Positions 23,829-32,367 of a DNA stretch of 64,000 nt are shown piece by piece. Position 1 is the first letter of the stretch. The number at the start of each line of letters is the position of its first letter. The DNA is from Legionella_A sp963772805 (GTDB taxonomy: Bacteria; Pseudomonadota; Gammaproteobacteria; Legionellales; Legionellaceae), in NCBI GenBank assembly GCA_963772805.1, contig CAVYYU010000008.1, positions 496,001 through 560,000 of the forward strand, in the 5' to 3' direction. The notes below the pieces were generated by a model. It was not told the origin of the DNA. It saw nothing but the letters and a program-made list of their open reading frames with translations, and ran no database searches. The position numbers were made by a program, and so were the translations under genes.

Positions 23829-24770
23829 CTAGAATGGACTTTCTTCCAGCACGTTCTCTTTTTTAATCACATTCACCTCACCTGCCTCACTCCCAACGCT
23901 TGCAAGCAAATCATTAACCAGTGAGCGTAATTCACCTGTAAGTAGGGTGAGTGCTGCGTCTTGTTGCAGGAGCTCTTCTTCGAGCTGGCGAACATCGTTA
24001 AATTCATCCGTGAGATAGTCCAAGCATTTCAAGCGCTTAATGGTCAAGTCTTGGGTTAATGTGAACTGAATGCGCTCATTCCAGATAATTGAAACTTCTG
24101 CGGCTACCATGCCTTGTGACAATAATGTTAATACTTCTTCAGCAGGTAACTCATATCCTTTGCAACTGAATCGTTTGCTTTCATCTGTTAGTGAGATGAG
24201 TTGGCAATCGGAGGCAAGCTGAAATGAGGCGGGTAGTGAGGATGGATTGTTGATCCATTCAGTAAGGCGCAGTGCTAGATTTTCGGTGTATTGAATTGGC
24301 TCGATATGCAATCCGGGTACTGACTTGCGTAACATAGATGTCAGTTGAGCCGCTTGGTTCGTACTCGCCGTGTTGATGATTAGACGCTTGCTTACGCTAT
24401 CCAGTATGGCAGGTAAACGCTTTAATAGAGTGAACGACTTAGGCAGCAGTTCAAACTCCAAATCTTCTGCGAGTTGCGCTTTCTCGGCGCGTTTTACCGT
24501 GCGCCCTTGTTGTGTTTCCAACGTTTGGATGCGCTCTGCCAATATGCGCTTAATCACGCCTCGGGGAAGAATTCGTTCTTCTTTACCCATACAAATAAGC
24601 GATCCGCCGGCTATCTCTTGTACTAGCTCATCAGAAATGGCAGGTAGCCAGCCATAAATAAAACGAGCATGGGGTGGGCAGGGTTTCATTATTTCATCGC
24701 TGAGCAAAGCGGTCAGATCAGTTTTTTTATCCAATTCATAGTTAAATATAAGCGCATTGTTAAACCACAT
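23829..24770 (-). CDS. rdgC: Recombination-associated protein RdgC
   Basis: The 313-residue protein matches RdgC throughout: an N-terminal MWFNNALIFNYEL, the CPPHARFIYGW segment, the RVIKRILAER-like helix (RGVIKRILAERIQTLE) and an acidic C-terminus. RdgC is a ring-shaped DNA-binding protein that limits RecA loading and is nucleoid-associated. Length fits the family (about 300). It is a single gene on the minus strand, convergent with the unknown ORF to its left. Confidence 0.95.
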   Translation of the reverse strand: MWFNNALIFNYELDKKTDLTALLSDEIMKPCPPHARFIYGWLPAISDELVQEIAGGSLICMGKEERILPRGVIKRILAERIQTLETQQGRTVKRAEKAQLAEDLEFELLPKSFTLLKRLPAILDSVSKRLIINTASTNQAAQLTSMLRKSVPGLHIEPIQYTENLALRLTEWINNPSSLPASFQLASDCQLISLTDESKRFSCKGYELPAEEVLTLLSQGMVAAEVSIIWNERIQFTLTQDLTIKRLKCLDYLTDEFNDVRQLEEELLQQDAALTLLTGELRSLVNDLLASVGSEAGEVNVIKKENVLEESPF

Positions 24771-24831
24771 TATTCAGTCCTTCGGTGTGAAAGGGAAGAA
24801 TAGTATCATGAATTCTTAACCCTAGCCTATG

Positions 24832-25785
24832 CTACCAAGAAGCATTAAATGCAATGATTGTCGATTTAAACCGCGGTGAATTTTTACCGTTGGCTGAATA
24901 CCACATGCCTGCAATAATTCCATAAGTTTCGTTGAAATTATATTCGATTGCAGGCGCCAGGGAGAGTTCTTTATAACCAGGATAGCCGATTGCCGGTGCT
25001 AAGCCTCGTGCATCAGCGCCAGTAAATCCTCGGAATTTTGTGCCTTGCTGAATAATATAGTAGCCTTCCATCACTGCAACCCAATTTTTGGTCAGACTCA
25101 ATTGCCCAGCCAAATCGATGCTCATTGAGTTGCCAGGATTTATTTTACCGCGAGTCTTTGTATTCCCCCCGTAACTGTTTAGCCCGGTGATTTGAACCGG
25201 TTGGGCGTTCAAATAGCTCAGGGATAAGATAGTACACAAACTATAATTTTCGCTAAACGAAATCAAATGCTGGAAATTCAGTGCTAATTCAGTTTGATAG
25301 CTTCCTAGTCCGGTGCCGTCTGTGCCTTTATTCGCTGGATTTAGCTGCTCATAAGGTCCAGTTGGAAAAACCTCTTGTAGGGTGAGTCGTATATTGGGAC
25401 GCCAGCGTGCCTCTTTTTGTTCCTGTAACTGAAAACCAAGTAAAGCAGAAACATCACCAATATATCTGCCTGCTGTTTTTTGACTACGATTTATCGCATA
25501 AGGGAGATTAAATTCTGTATCAACTCGATCGGCTAAGCCATAATAAATAGTGGGGCTGATTTGTGTAGTATAGCTGGCAGTGGTAGAGCTTAGTTTCATG
25601 TGTCGATTATAGGCACCAATATTTTGAGTATAATAACCATACGTTTCCAGGCTAAAACTACCCAGTGCGGTGTTTACGCCTGATGGTGCCAGCAGGGGTC
25701 CGGTAAACCAGGGATCAGCAGAAGCTGGTATGCAATTTAAGACAGTAAATGCGGTGATGCAAAGCAAACTCCATTTTGTTTTCAT
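24832..25785 (-). CDS. Outer membrane beta-barrel, MetA/phenol-degradation transporter-like
   Basis: The 317-residue protein has a signal peptide (MKTKWSLLCITAFTVLNCIP, cleavage near SADP) and alternating aromatic strands ending in a C-terminal Trp (IIAFNASW), typical of an outer membrane barrel. The pattern with PTIYYGLADRVDTEFNLPY and TLQEVFPTGPYEQL resembles the transporter-like family related to MetA of phenol degradation pathways. The substrate is unknown. It is divergent from rlmI, with 86 bp between the start codons. Confidence 0.75.
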   Translation of the reverse strand: MKTKWSLLCITAFTVLNCIPASADPWFTGPLLAPSGVNTALGSFSLETYGYYTQNIGAYNRHMKLSSTTASYTTQISPTIYYGLADRVDTEFNLPYAINRSQKTAGRYIGDVSALLGFQLQEQKEARWRPNIRLTLQEVFPTGPYEQLNPANKGTDGTGLGSYQTELALNFQHLISFSENYSLCTILSLSYLNAQPVQITGLNSYGGNTKTRGKINPGNSMSIDLAGQLSLTKNWVAVMEGYYIIQQGTKFRGFTGADARGLAPAIGYPGYKELSLAPAIEYNFNETYGIIAGMWYSANGKNSPRFKSTIIAFNASW

Positions 25786-25871
25786 AGTAATCCTGTCATT
25801 TTTTATGGCTTTCTTGCAGTATCATCCTACTGTGCTGTAGATTAGCCCACTTTTAATAGTATGGAAATATC

Positions 25872-27044
25872 ATGAGAGCAGAGGTTTATTTACAAAAGGC
25901 GAAACAAGGCGCGGTTCGACGCGGGCATCCATGGGTATTTCCAAAGGCTATCATGCGCCATAAGGGCGATTTAATCACAGGCCAACTTGTTGATGTATTT
26001 AGTTTTGAGGGTGAACGTTTGGGAACAGGCGTTTATAACGAACACTCACTTTATCGTGTTCGCCTATTGGCCTATGTTTTTGAGTCGATTAATACCAGCT
26101 CGATTATGGATATCGTGCAGTATCGCTTGCGTCAGGCATTGGGTTTGCGCGCAAGTATTAAATTGCCAAATCAAGCTACGAACGCTTATCGTTTATGTAA
26201 TAGCGAAGGCGATGGGTTATCCGGGCTGACTATCGATCGTTTCAACCAGACTTGCGTAGTATCAAGTACTGCCTATTGGGTTGAGGCACATAAAAAGAAC
26301 ATTGAGCAGTGCCTGCATGAACTTCTACCCACCGATCGAATTATTTGGTTGGCGCAGCCCAAACCGTTGGCGCAAGATGGTTGGCAGGAAGTATCGAATG
26401 AAGAGAGTACGGGTACAGAGCAGATCCTTGAAGCAGAGGTTATCTATCAGGTTGATTTTTCCAATACGCAAAAAACGGGGCTTTTTCTTGATCAGCGTGA
26501 AAATCATCAACGTATTGCGGCATTGGCACCTGGAAAACGCGTTTTGGATCTTTATAGCTACACCGGCGGGTTTGCGCTACATGCGGCTAAAGCGGGGGCT
26601 ACGGCTGTTACGGCAGTAGACAGCTCAGCGCAGGCCATTGATCTAGCCAGGCGTAATGCACAGTTAAACAAGCTAAATTCGATTGAATTTATCGAAGCAG
26701 ATGCGCGTGATTATTTGGAAAAAGCCGGTGATTATGATTTGGTAATTCTAGACCCACCGAAGTTGGTGCCGTCTCAACGCCATTTAGAACGCGCTAAAAA
26801 TTATTATCGTTTTTTACATCGCGAAACATTTAAATATATGCAGGCAGGTTCGTTATTGATGACGTGTAATTGCTCCTCGGCGCTTTCGGCGCAGGAATTC
26901 AGCGAGCTAGTTTGCGCACAAGCATTTACTGCAGGTAAGATAGTGCGTGTTTTAGGTGTATTTGGACCCGCAAGTTGTCATCCAACGTTGGCTGCCTTTC
27001 CTGAGGGGCAGTATTTAACAGCAGTGTTGTTGGCAATCGTTTAA
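25872..27044 (+). CDS. rlmI: 23S rRNA (cytosine1962-C5)-methyltransferase RlmI
   Basis: The 390-residue protein has an N-terminal PUA domain (GAVRRGHPWVFPKAI), a middle EEHE region, then a Rossmann methyltransferase with the SAM site VLDLYSYTGGFALHAA, the ILDPPKLVP motif and TCNCSSAL, where the catalytic Cys is expected. It modifies C1962 of 23S rRNA. Length agrees with E. coli RlmI (396). It starts a three-gene run (19 and 22 bp gaps) with the hydrolase and dehydrogenase genes. Confidence 0.92.
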   Translation: MRAEVYLQKAKQGAVRRGHPWVFPKAIMRHKGDLITGQLVDVFSFEGERLGTGVYNEHSLYRVRLLAYVFESINTSSIMDIVQYRLRQALGLRASIKLPNQATNAYRLCNSEGDGLSGLTIDRFNQTCVVSSTAYWVEAHKKNIEQCLHELLPTDRIIWLAQPKPLAQDGWQEVSNEESTGTEQILEAEVIYQVDFSNTQKTGLFLDQRENHQRIAALAPGKRVLDLYSYTGGFALHAAKAGATAVTAVDSSAQAIDLARRNAQLNKLNSIEFIEADARDYLEKAGDYDLVILDPPKLVPSQRHLERAKNYYRFLHRETFKYMQAGSLLMTCNCSSALSAQEFSELVCAQAFTAGKIVRVLGVFGPASCHPTLAAFPEGQYLTAVLLAIV

Positions 27045-27063
27045 TAAGAAAGGAGAACATGAC

Positions 27064-27606
27064 ATGCTGCTGCAAAAGGAAAAATCCTGTTTGGTTCTAG
27101 TCGATGTGCAAGAGAAGTTGGCGCCATATGTATTGCAGTCGGAAGTGTTAGTGGAGCGTTGTCAATGGATGATGCGTTTGGCCGCTGAGCTTGGTGTCCC
27201 TTTGATTGTTAGCGAACAATACCCTAGTGGTTTAGGGCATACGGTAGACCCATTGAGCCAATTCGTGGCTGAACATGGCATCAGTAAAGTTCATTTTTCC
27301 TGCTATCGGGAGCCGTCATTTGGTGAATACCTACGTGACACGAATAAAAAACAAGTGGTACTCATAGGTATTGAGACGCATGTTTGCGTCATGCAAACAG
27401 CTCTGGAGTTGAATCAAGCTGGGTTTAATGTGTTTGTGGTGGTCGATGCGGTCAGTAGCAGACATGAAATTGATCATAAATACGGGTTGAAGCGCATGAA
27501 GCATGCCGGGGTCCATCTGGTTACTGCAGAGATGGTGTTTTTTGAATGGGTAGGACAGGCCGGGACTCCGGAGTTTAAAGCACTCAGTAAGTCATTTTTG
27601 CGCTAA
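27064..27606 (+). CDS. Isochorismatase-family cysteine hydrolase (YcaC-like)
   Basis: The 180-residue protein shows the full Asp-Lys-Cys triad: the Asp in LVLVDVQEKL, the Lys in KVHFSCYRE and the Cys in IGIETHVCVMQTA, preceded by the cis-peptide-type GIETHVC loop. Members hydrolyse amides, nitriles or isochorismate, and the substrate is not evident here. It has a good GGAG ribosome-binding site and lies between rlmI and the dehydrogenase gene in an apparent operon. Confidence 0.88.
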   Translation: MLLQKEKSCLVLVDVQEKLAPYVLQSEVLVERCQWMMRLAAELGVPLIVSEQYPSGLGHTVDPLSQFVAEHGISKVHFSCYREPSFGEYLRDTNKKQVVLIGIETHVCVMQTALELNQAGFNVFVVVDAVSSRHEIDHKYGLKRMKHAGVHLVTAEMVFFEWVGQAGTPEFKALSKSFLR

Positions 27607-27628
27607 CGCGCTGTCAGGGAAGAAGCTC

Positions 27629-28372
27629 ATGAATATTGATAGTCAAATTGCCATAATAACAGGTGGTGCATCAGGAATGGGTAAAGCCTGTGCTCAAGCA
27701 TTAAGTCTGCGAGGAGTAAAGGTTGTTGTTTGGGATAAACAGATTGATGCTGCATCTAATACCGCTGTTCGGTGTGATGTAAGTTCTGCTGATGAGGTTG
27801 AGCAAGCGCTTGCCGAGACGATTGCTCGCGTTGGCGTGCCGAGGATATGCATCAATTGTGCAGGCGTTGCACCTGCTCGGCGGATGGTTGGCAAAGATGG
27901 CGCTATGCCATTGGATGAATTCAAGCAGGTTATCAACATCAACCTGGTTGGAACCTTTAATGTGATGCGCGTCGTTGCGGTCGCAATGTCTGGTTTAACC
28001 GTTGAGGGTGACTCGCAAGAACGTGGCGTGATCATCAATACCGCATCAATTGCGGCTTACGATGGACAAATCGGCCAAACAGCTTACAGTGCATCGAAAG
28101 GTGGTATTGTTGCCATGACATTGCCTGCAGCACGTGAATTGGCACAATTTGGGATACGTGTAAATACGATTGCGCCAGGTTTAATTGCTACACCATTGTT
28201 ATTGAATATGCCGCAAGAAGTGCAAGATAATTTGGCCGCGACCGTACCATTTCCAAAACGTTTGGGTAAGCCAGGCGAGTTTGCCGCATTGGTTATTCAT
28301 ATTATTGAAAATACCCTGTTGAATGGGGAAGTAATACGCCTGGATGGCGCGCTACGGATGCAGTCAAGATAG
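27629..28372 (+). CDS. Short-chain dehydrogenase, HSD17B10-like 3-hydroxyacyl-CoA dehydrogenase
   Basis: The 247-residue enzyme has the NAD-binding TGGASGMGKA, the DV dyad (RCDVSS), the NCAGV motif, the catalytic Ser/Tyr/Lys set (NTASIAAYDGQIGQTAYSASKGG) and a PGLIATPLL loop. The whole sequence resembles type II 3-hydroxyacyl-CoA dehydrogenase (HSD10), which acts in fatty-acid or branched-chain degradation. It is the third gene of the rlmI run and is convergent with the FlgM-like gene. Confidence 0.88.
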   Translation: MNIDSQIAIITGGASGMGKACAQALSLRGVKVVVWDKQIDAASNTAVRCDVSSADEVEQALAETIARVGVPRICINCAGVAPARRMVGKDGAMPLDEFKQVININLVGTFNVMRVVAVAMSGLTVEGDSQERGVIINTASIAAYDGQIGQTAYSASKGGIVAMTLPAARELAQFGIRVNTIAPGLIATPLLLNMPQEVQDNLAATVPFPKRLGKPGEFAALVIHIIENTLLNGEVIRLDGALRMQSR

Positions 28373-28403
28373 TTATCTTAATAAGGTCAGTGATGGCCTG
28401 GTA

Positions 28404-28706
28404 TCAAGCTATCTCGGGCTGCATTGTATGGTTGTATTCCATTAGTTTTGCAGTGATAAGATTGCTGTCAGTTTGATATCGGCCGGCAGCTATTTCTTCT
28501 TTGATAAATTGAATTTTTGCCTGATTGGAGTTGGGCGCATTAAAGATGAGCTCTTTCAGAGCAATCAGTTGCTTGGTATCACTAATGCACAGGCTTTCCA
28601 GGAAATCGATTGATAAATCGTTGGTGGTAGCTTGTTGTGAGTTGTTGCAAGAACCAGAAACTTCAGATTGGTTGACCATAACATCATCCTCGATATTGCT
28701 TAGCAT
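28404..28706 (-). CDS. FlgM-like small protein (possible anti-sigma-28 factor)
   Basis: The 100-residue protein has a disordered Ser/Asn-rich N-terminus and a helical C-terminus reading QFIKEEIAAGRYQTDSNLIT followed by AKLME. This matches the FlgM pattern (LKxxIxxGxYxxDxxxIAxxLL), and the length fits FlgM. FlgM holds back the flagellar sigma factor FliA until hook completion. No flagellar genes are nearby in this window, so the assignment needs caution. AGGAGA lies 8 bases before the ATG. Confidence 0.5.
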   Translation of the reverse strand: MLSNIEDDVMVNQSEVSGSCNNSQQATTNDLSIDFLESLCISDTKQLIALKELIFNAPNSNQAKIQFIKEEIAAGRYQTDSNLITAKLMEYNHTMQPEIA

Positions 28707-28862
28707 TGTTATCGTCTCCTGTTGGAAAATCTTTAGCTTAAAGTCGATATTTTAATTTTATAAATACTAATTTAAGGGAAATAGGATTAATATTCAAGGT
28801 GTTCGTACAGGTCAAAATAATCTAAAAATTGAATTTTGATGTCGTCCTCACAAGCCTGTTCT

Positions 28863-29198
28863 TTAATCGAGATGGTATTCCACTGGATCAGTTAAATCAG
28901 CATCGTCATCATCATTATCAATGCTGTTTCTCATTTGTCCCGCGACAAAAAAGCAGTAGCCGCTCAACAATGACGCGCTTCCAACGGTGGCAACGGTAAG
29001 TCCCGCTGTGCCGAAGGTTGCTGCATTGAGTGTAACAAAAGCAACAGCAACGGCTGTCGTACCGAGAGCCATGAGAAATCCACCTAAAATTTGCATGCTA
29101 ATGCCATTTAATGCATGTGATGTAGCATCACTGTCTATTTCTTCATTCAAGGAGTCAATAGCTCCAGGAGCAGTAGGGTTGTAAGGTGAGGTTGTCAT
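28863..29198 (-). CDS. Small protein with two membrane helices
   Basis: The 111-residue protein has two hydrophobic segments (about 34-56 and 62-86, Ala/Gly/Thr-rich) between an acidic N-terminus and a very acidic tail (SIDNDDDDADLTDPVE). I start at the second of two adjacent ATG codons, since AAGGAG is 5 bases upstream of it. No family is recognised. It follows the secreted protein gene 29244-29957 on the same strand. Confidence 0.65.
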   Translation of the reverse strand: MTTSPYNPTAPGAIDSLNEEIDSDATSHALNGISMQILGGFLMALGTTAVAVAFVTLNAATFGTAGLTVATVGSASLLSGYCFFVAGQMRNSIDNDDDDADLTDPVEYHLD

Positions 29199-29243
29199 CA
29201 TAACTCCTTAAAAAAAATGTATTCTGATTAGATATTTACTGAA

Positions 29244-29957
29244 TTACTTTACTAATGGGTAATAGATTACGTATGAAATTTGTATTTTTTTACCTTTTGG
29301 TATATTAAGGTCCTTAACCGTATAAGACAGAATACCCTCTCCTGATTTTTCTAGCGTACCTACTGCAAGCTTGATGTCTTTTCCTACCATTTTGTCGAAA
29401 CCATGTTTTTCAAGTAGGCGTTCGTCAAATTCATCCAGGCTCCACTCAATGCCTTTCCATTGCCCTGTGGCGCTGCGCGTATTGGCGTTATGTGTAGGTG
29501 AATACTGTGTTGTTTTACCGAATGGAGTAATGACCGAAGATTGATTGATAATCAGGCCATTGATGGGGGATTTTTGTTTGGTTTTTATTTTGATGGTGCC
29601 ATCTTTTTCTTGTTGGAATATAATGTCAACCGTGCCGGTTTGCGTCATTTTTTGATGCGCAATCAAGCGTATGTACTTTAGATACTCATTTTTGCTAATG
29701 CCAAAATTCTCATGATAGGGCATTTCCTGGCCTGGCTGTAGTTCTTTCATATAAGTTGCGAACCACTGTTGGTTTTTAGCTAATCCGGCGTGTAGTTTGC
29801 GAGCAATTTCGTTTTCTTCAGGGGAGGATGCTAACGTCATTACTCTCGCTTTTACGGGTGTGTTGGTCGGAAAGTAGGACGCCCAGGTGGTCGCCATCGT
29901 TTGGCCTGATAATAAAAGAGCCGCAATAAAACCAGCTAACTTAACGCTTAACTTCAT
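29244..29957 (-). CDS. Secreted hypothetical protein
   Basis: The 237-residue protein has a clear signal peptide (KLAGFIAALLLSGQTMA, cleavage near ATT). The mature part is beta-rich with a basic centre (GTIKIKTKQKSPINGLIINQ) and no Cys. No family is recognised. AGGGGA lies 5 bases before the start. It lies in a block of small exported proteins of unknown function (28.4-34.0 kb). Confidence 0.7.
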   Translation of the reverse strand: MKLSVKLAGFIAALLLSGQTMATTWASYFPTNTPVKARVMTLASSPEENEIARKLHAGLAKNQQWFATYMKELQPGQEMPYHENFGISKNEYLKYIRLIAHQKMTQTGTVDIIFQQEKDGTIKIKTKQKSPINGLIINQSSVITPFGKTTQYSPTHNANTRSATGQWKGIEWSLDEFDERLLEKHGFDKMVGKDIKLAVGTLEKSGEGILSYTVKDLNIPKGKKIQISYVIYYPLVK

Positions 29958-30472
29958 AACTATCCCCTATAAAATTCGATTTAATTATTGAGTTTGTAAT
30001 GGTATTTTTCAAGCATATTTAATACGAAAATAATATGGCAGATACAGTCCTTGAAAAGTGCAATTGTATACTGTGTGTTAAAATTGGTCAACGTTAAATC
30101 ACTACTACCTGTTTTAAAAGGAATAAAAATTGGCATCAGAACCAAATGGATATATAGGATAAGAGCCATGCGATGAAGATTGCATAGCGGGTACAGATAC
30201 AAAGTGAGTCCACCAATAATTAAATATGAACAGCTGCAAAAATGTCGCGGTAGAGGCCAATGAGCCAATGAAGTGATGTAGCCCATTCTCCTTTAGTCAT
30301 AATGAAACCAAATATATGTGTTTGGCATTTATTCGTTTTCTACTTGGTTTTCTTGGTCATTTTATGTCTATATTTTTATCTGTTAATAAATCCTTAAGAC
30401 ATTAAGTGTACAATTCAACCTATCGTTGAGATATAGCTGTTGGACTTTACCTATTTTCATGAGGAAAATAAT
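29958..30472. other. 515-bp intergenic region without a supported gene
   Basis: Only one ORF of about 100 codons is open here on the minus strand (29981-30286). It has no ribosome-binding site or recognisable protein character. The region is AT-rich and separates divergently transcribed secreted-protein genes, so it should contain the promoters of both. I see no clear repeat or RNA gene. Confidence 0.5.
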
Positions 30473-30829
30473 ATGACGAAGATTTTGTGTGTGATAATTT
30501 CTTTTTTGGCTTGTTTATTGAGCACACAAGCCTATGCTGCAAAAATAATTAACCTTAGCCCTAATGAATCGAAGTCGTTAACTAATAATTATCTTTGGAC
30601 GCTAAATGCTACTTGTCATATTAAATGTAATGGTCAGACAAAAAATAAAATTAAAGTCAGTATCCTAAAAAATAAAGGGATAGTGAATGGAAAAAACTTA
30701 TCGTTGGGACAAACTACGTCAGTCACGTTGAAGACTAATCAGGACATTACAGTTACTGCAGAGCCTGGTACGACGGTTAATTTAATAAATGTAGGCACGG
30801 ACTCTGTGCAGGCTTATTGTTCAACATAA
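30473..30829 (+). CDS. Small secreted hypothetical protein
   Basis: The 118-residue protein has a signal peptide (MTKILCVIISFLACLLSTQA, cleavage at YAA-KI). The mature 95 residues are beta-rich with three Cys (two in TCHIKC and one near the C-terminus) that could form disulfides. GAGGAAAATA just before the ATG defines the start. A strong terminator follows the stop by 18 bp. No family is recognised. Confidence 0.7.
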   Translation: MTKILCVIISFLACLLSTQAYAAKIINLSPNESKSLTNNYLWTLNATCHIKCNGQTKNKIKVSILKNKGIVNGKNLSLGQTTSVTLKTNQDITVTAEPGTTVNLINVGTDSVQAYCST

Positions 30830-30847
30830 TTACTATTTAATGAAACG

Positions 30848-30875
30848 AAAGGGTAGCTTGCTACCCTTTTTTATT
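30848..30875 (+). terminator. Intrinsic terminator
   Basis: AAAGGGTAGC (30848-30857) pairs perfectly with GCTACCCTTT (30860-30869) across TT. The stem runs into a T-rich stretch (TTTTTTA), a textbook terminator for the secreted-protein gene just upstream. Confidence 0.9.
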
Positions 30876-30993
30876 TGTTACAACACGCCCGTCGTTTTGA
30901 AAAAAAAACTGGACAAATGTGAAATATTTCACCAAAATCACCTCGCTAAAACAGCTAGTAAATTGCATAGTTTGTACGAGGATAAACAAATTC

Positions 30994-31491
30994 ATGTCTA
31001 AAATAAAAATTTTGAGAAATTTCGCGTTAACTTTGTTGTTAATATTTATATCACAACAAACCCTCGCCGCACCGGCAAGCATACCTGTAAATGAAGCGCA
31101 TTTTCAGGAAATGGTGTTACATTATATAAATGAATATCGTGTCAAACATAATCGACAGCCCTTGAAACTGGTTAATCCAATTACGGTGCAAGCTTCAATT
31201 CATAGTCGTGATATGGCGAAGAAGGCAGTTTCTGTTGGGCACGATCATTTTAATACCCGTATCCAGCGATTATATAAAGAAATCAAAGATTGCCGCGGTG
31301 GGGCTGAGAATGTCGCTTATTGGCGGTATGATGCTAAAAAATTGGTCGATGGATGGATAGCCAGCCCTGGACATCGTCAAAACATTATGGGTAACTATAA
31401 TTTGACGGGCATTGGGATAGCACACGGTAAATCAGGTTGGGGTTATTTTACGCAGATATTTTTGCGCTCGGATGATCAACGTTACGCATAG
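30994..31491 (+). CDS. CAP/SCP-domain secreted protein
   Basis: The 165-residue protein has a signal peptide (NFALTLLLIFISQQTLA, cleavage at APA) and a CAP (CRISP/antigen 5/PR-1) domain. It includes YINEYRVKHNRQPLKL, HSRDMAKK, GHDHFNTR, GGAENVAYW and WIASPGHRQNIMG, which hold the two conserved His and two Glu/Asp positions of the cavity. Bacterial members are exported proteins of mostly unknown function. I start at 30994, where a normal signal peptide begins; GAGG is 12 bases upstream. Confidence 0.88.
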   Translation: MSKIKILRNFALTLLLIFISQQTLAAPASIPVNEAHFQEMVLHYINEYRVKHNRQPLKLVNPITVQASIHSRDMAKKAVSVGHDHFNTRIQRLYKEIKDCRGGAENVAYWRYDAKKLVDGWIASPGHRQNIMGNYNLTGIGIAHGKSGWGYFTQIFLRSDDQRYA

Positions 31492-31555
31492 ATTGGTTGA
31501 TTGGCTTGTGAAAAATGCAACTTAATTCAGCAATGCTTATCTGCCTTTATGGACA

Positions 31556-31578
31556 CCTTCTCGCGCAAGGGGAGAAGG
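31556..31578. repeat. REP-like palindrome (copy 1)
   Basis: CCTTCTC pairs with GAGAAGG around a 9-base loop. The reverse complement of this 23-bp unit matches 21 of 23 bases at 42548-42570. It lies in the 419-bp gap 31492-31910, where I see no gene. Such short palindromes occur in many gammaproteobacterial intergenic regions as REP-type sequences. Confidence 0.55.
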
Positions 31579-31910
31579 AATTCCCGATTGTTCGATCGTC
31601 TTAACTATCTAGACTGTTTCTATCGTGATGATGTTTTTGGATAAGCTAATCGTGGCAATAATATCGAGTTGATCCTCAACACGCAGAATGCTTTCATCTT
31701 CAGCAGTCAACCGATGGTAAATAACAGTCTGTAGTATGCACGATACAAGTCAATAACAATTTACAATCTAAGCCGTTCATGATGGTCTTTTCTCTGATTG
31801 TTTTTATTGTGATTTAATCATCAGGTTGCCGCTAAATTATGATTGCTTCACAGACTCATCATGTTATTATCACAGCAAAAATTTCTTGCATAACAGGAGA
31901 ATTAAAAAAC

Positions 31911-32294
31911 ATGAATTCTAAAAAATTAATAAGTGTTTTGTCAGCTCTATTTTGCTGCATACTGCTCGTAAGTTGCAGTAAAGAGCTTCCACCTGGCGAT
32001 TATGATGCGTCTGAAGTCGGTAAGATAAAGAAAGTAGTGCCTGGAACTGTCATTTCTATCCGTCCTGTTCGTCTTCATAGTAAAAATGCCGATGCGCTTG
32101 CTTCTGCAGCGTCTAATACCGCTGATGATGGCATTAATCGCAGCCATGGTTATGAGTACGTAATCAAATTAAACAGCGGTGCAATTATATCTGTTGTGCA
32201 GGCAGAAAAGATAAAACTCAAAAACAAGCAGCCTATTTTGGTTATCTATGGCGCTAATACGCGCGTAGTTCCCGATAACGGTAGCGACGATTAA
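31911..32294 (+). CDS. SlyB/Pcp-like outer membrane lipoprotein lacking the glycine zipper
   Basis: The 127-residue lipoprotein has a lipobox (LLVSC). The arrangement ASEVGKIKKVVPGTVISIRP and EYVIKLNSGAIISVVQAEKI then ILVIYG resembles SlyB/Pcp (17-kDa surface antigen type) lipoproteins. The glycine-zipper membrane hairpin normally between these parts is missing and is replaced by an Ala/Ser/Asp-rich segment. GGAG 9 bases upstream supports the ATG at 31911 rather than an earlier codon. It is probably an outer membrane or periplasmic lipoprotein. Confidence 0.65.
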   Translation: MNSKKLISVLSALFCCILLVSCSKELPPGDYDASEVGKIKKVVPGTVISIRPVRLHSKNADALASAASNTADDGINRSHGYEYVIKLNSGAIISVVQAEKIKLKNKQPILVIYGANTRVVPDNGSDD

Positions 32295-32367
32295 TAAACC
32301 CCGTTAGCAATACCTGTTGCTTGTTGTCTAGAGTGGCAGGTATTGCTGAACATTTTTCAGTAGCCTC

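Noticed and set aside
29981..30286. 101-codon ORF on the minus strand as a gene
   Set aside because: No ribosome-binding site, odd Cys/His/Leu-rich composition, and it lies across the region expected to hold the promoters of two divergent genes.
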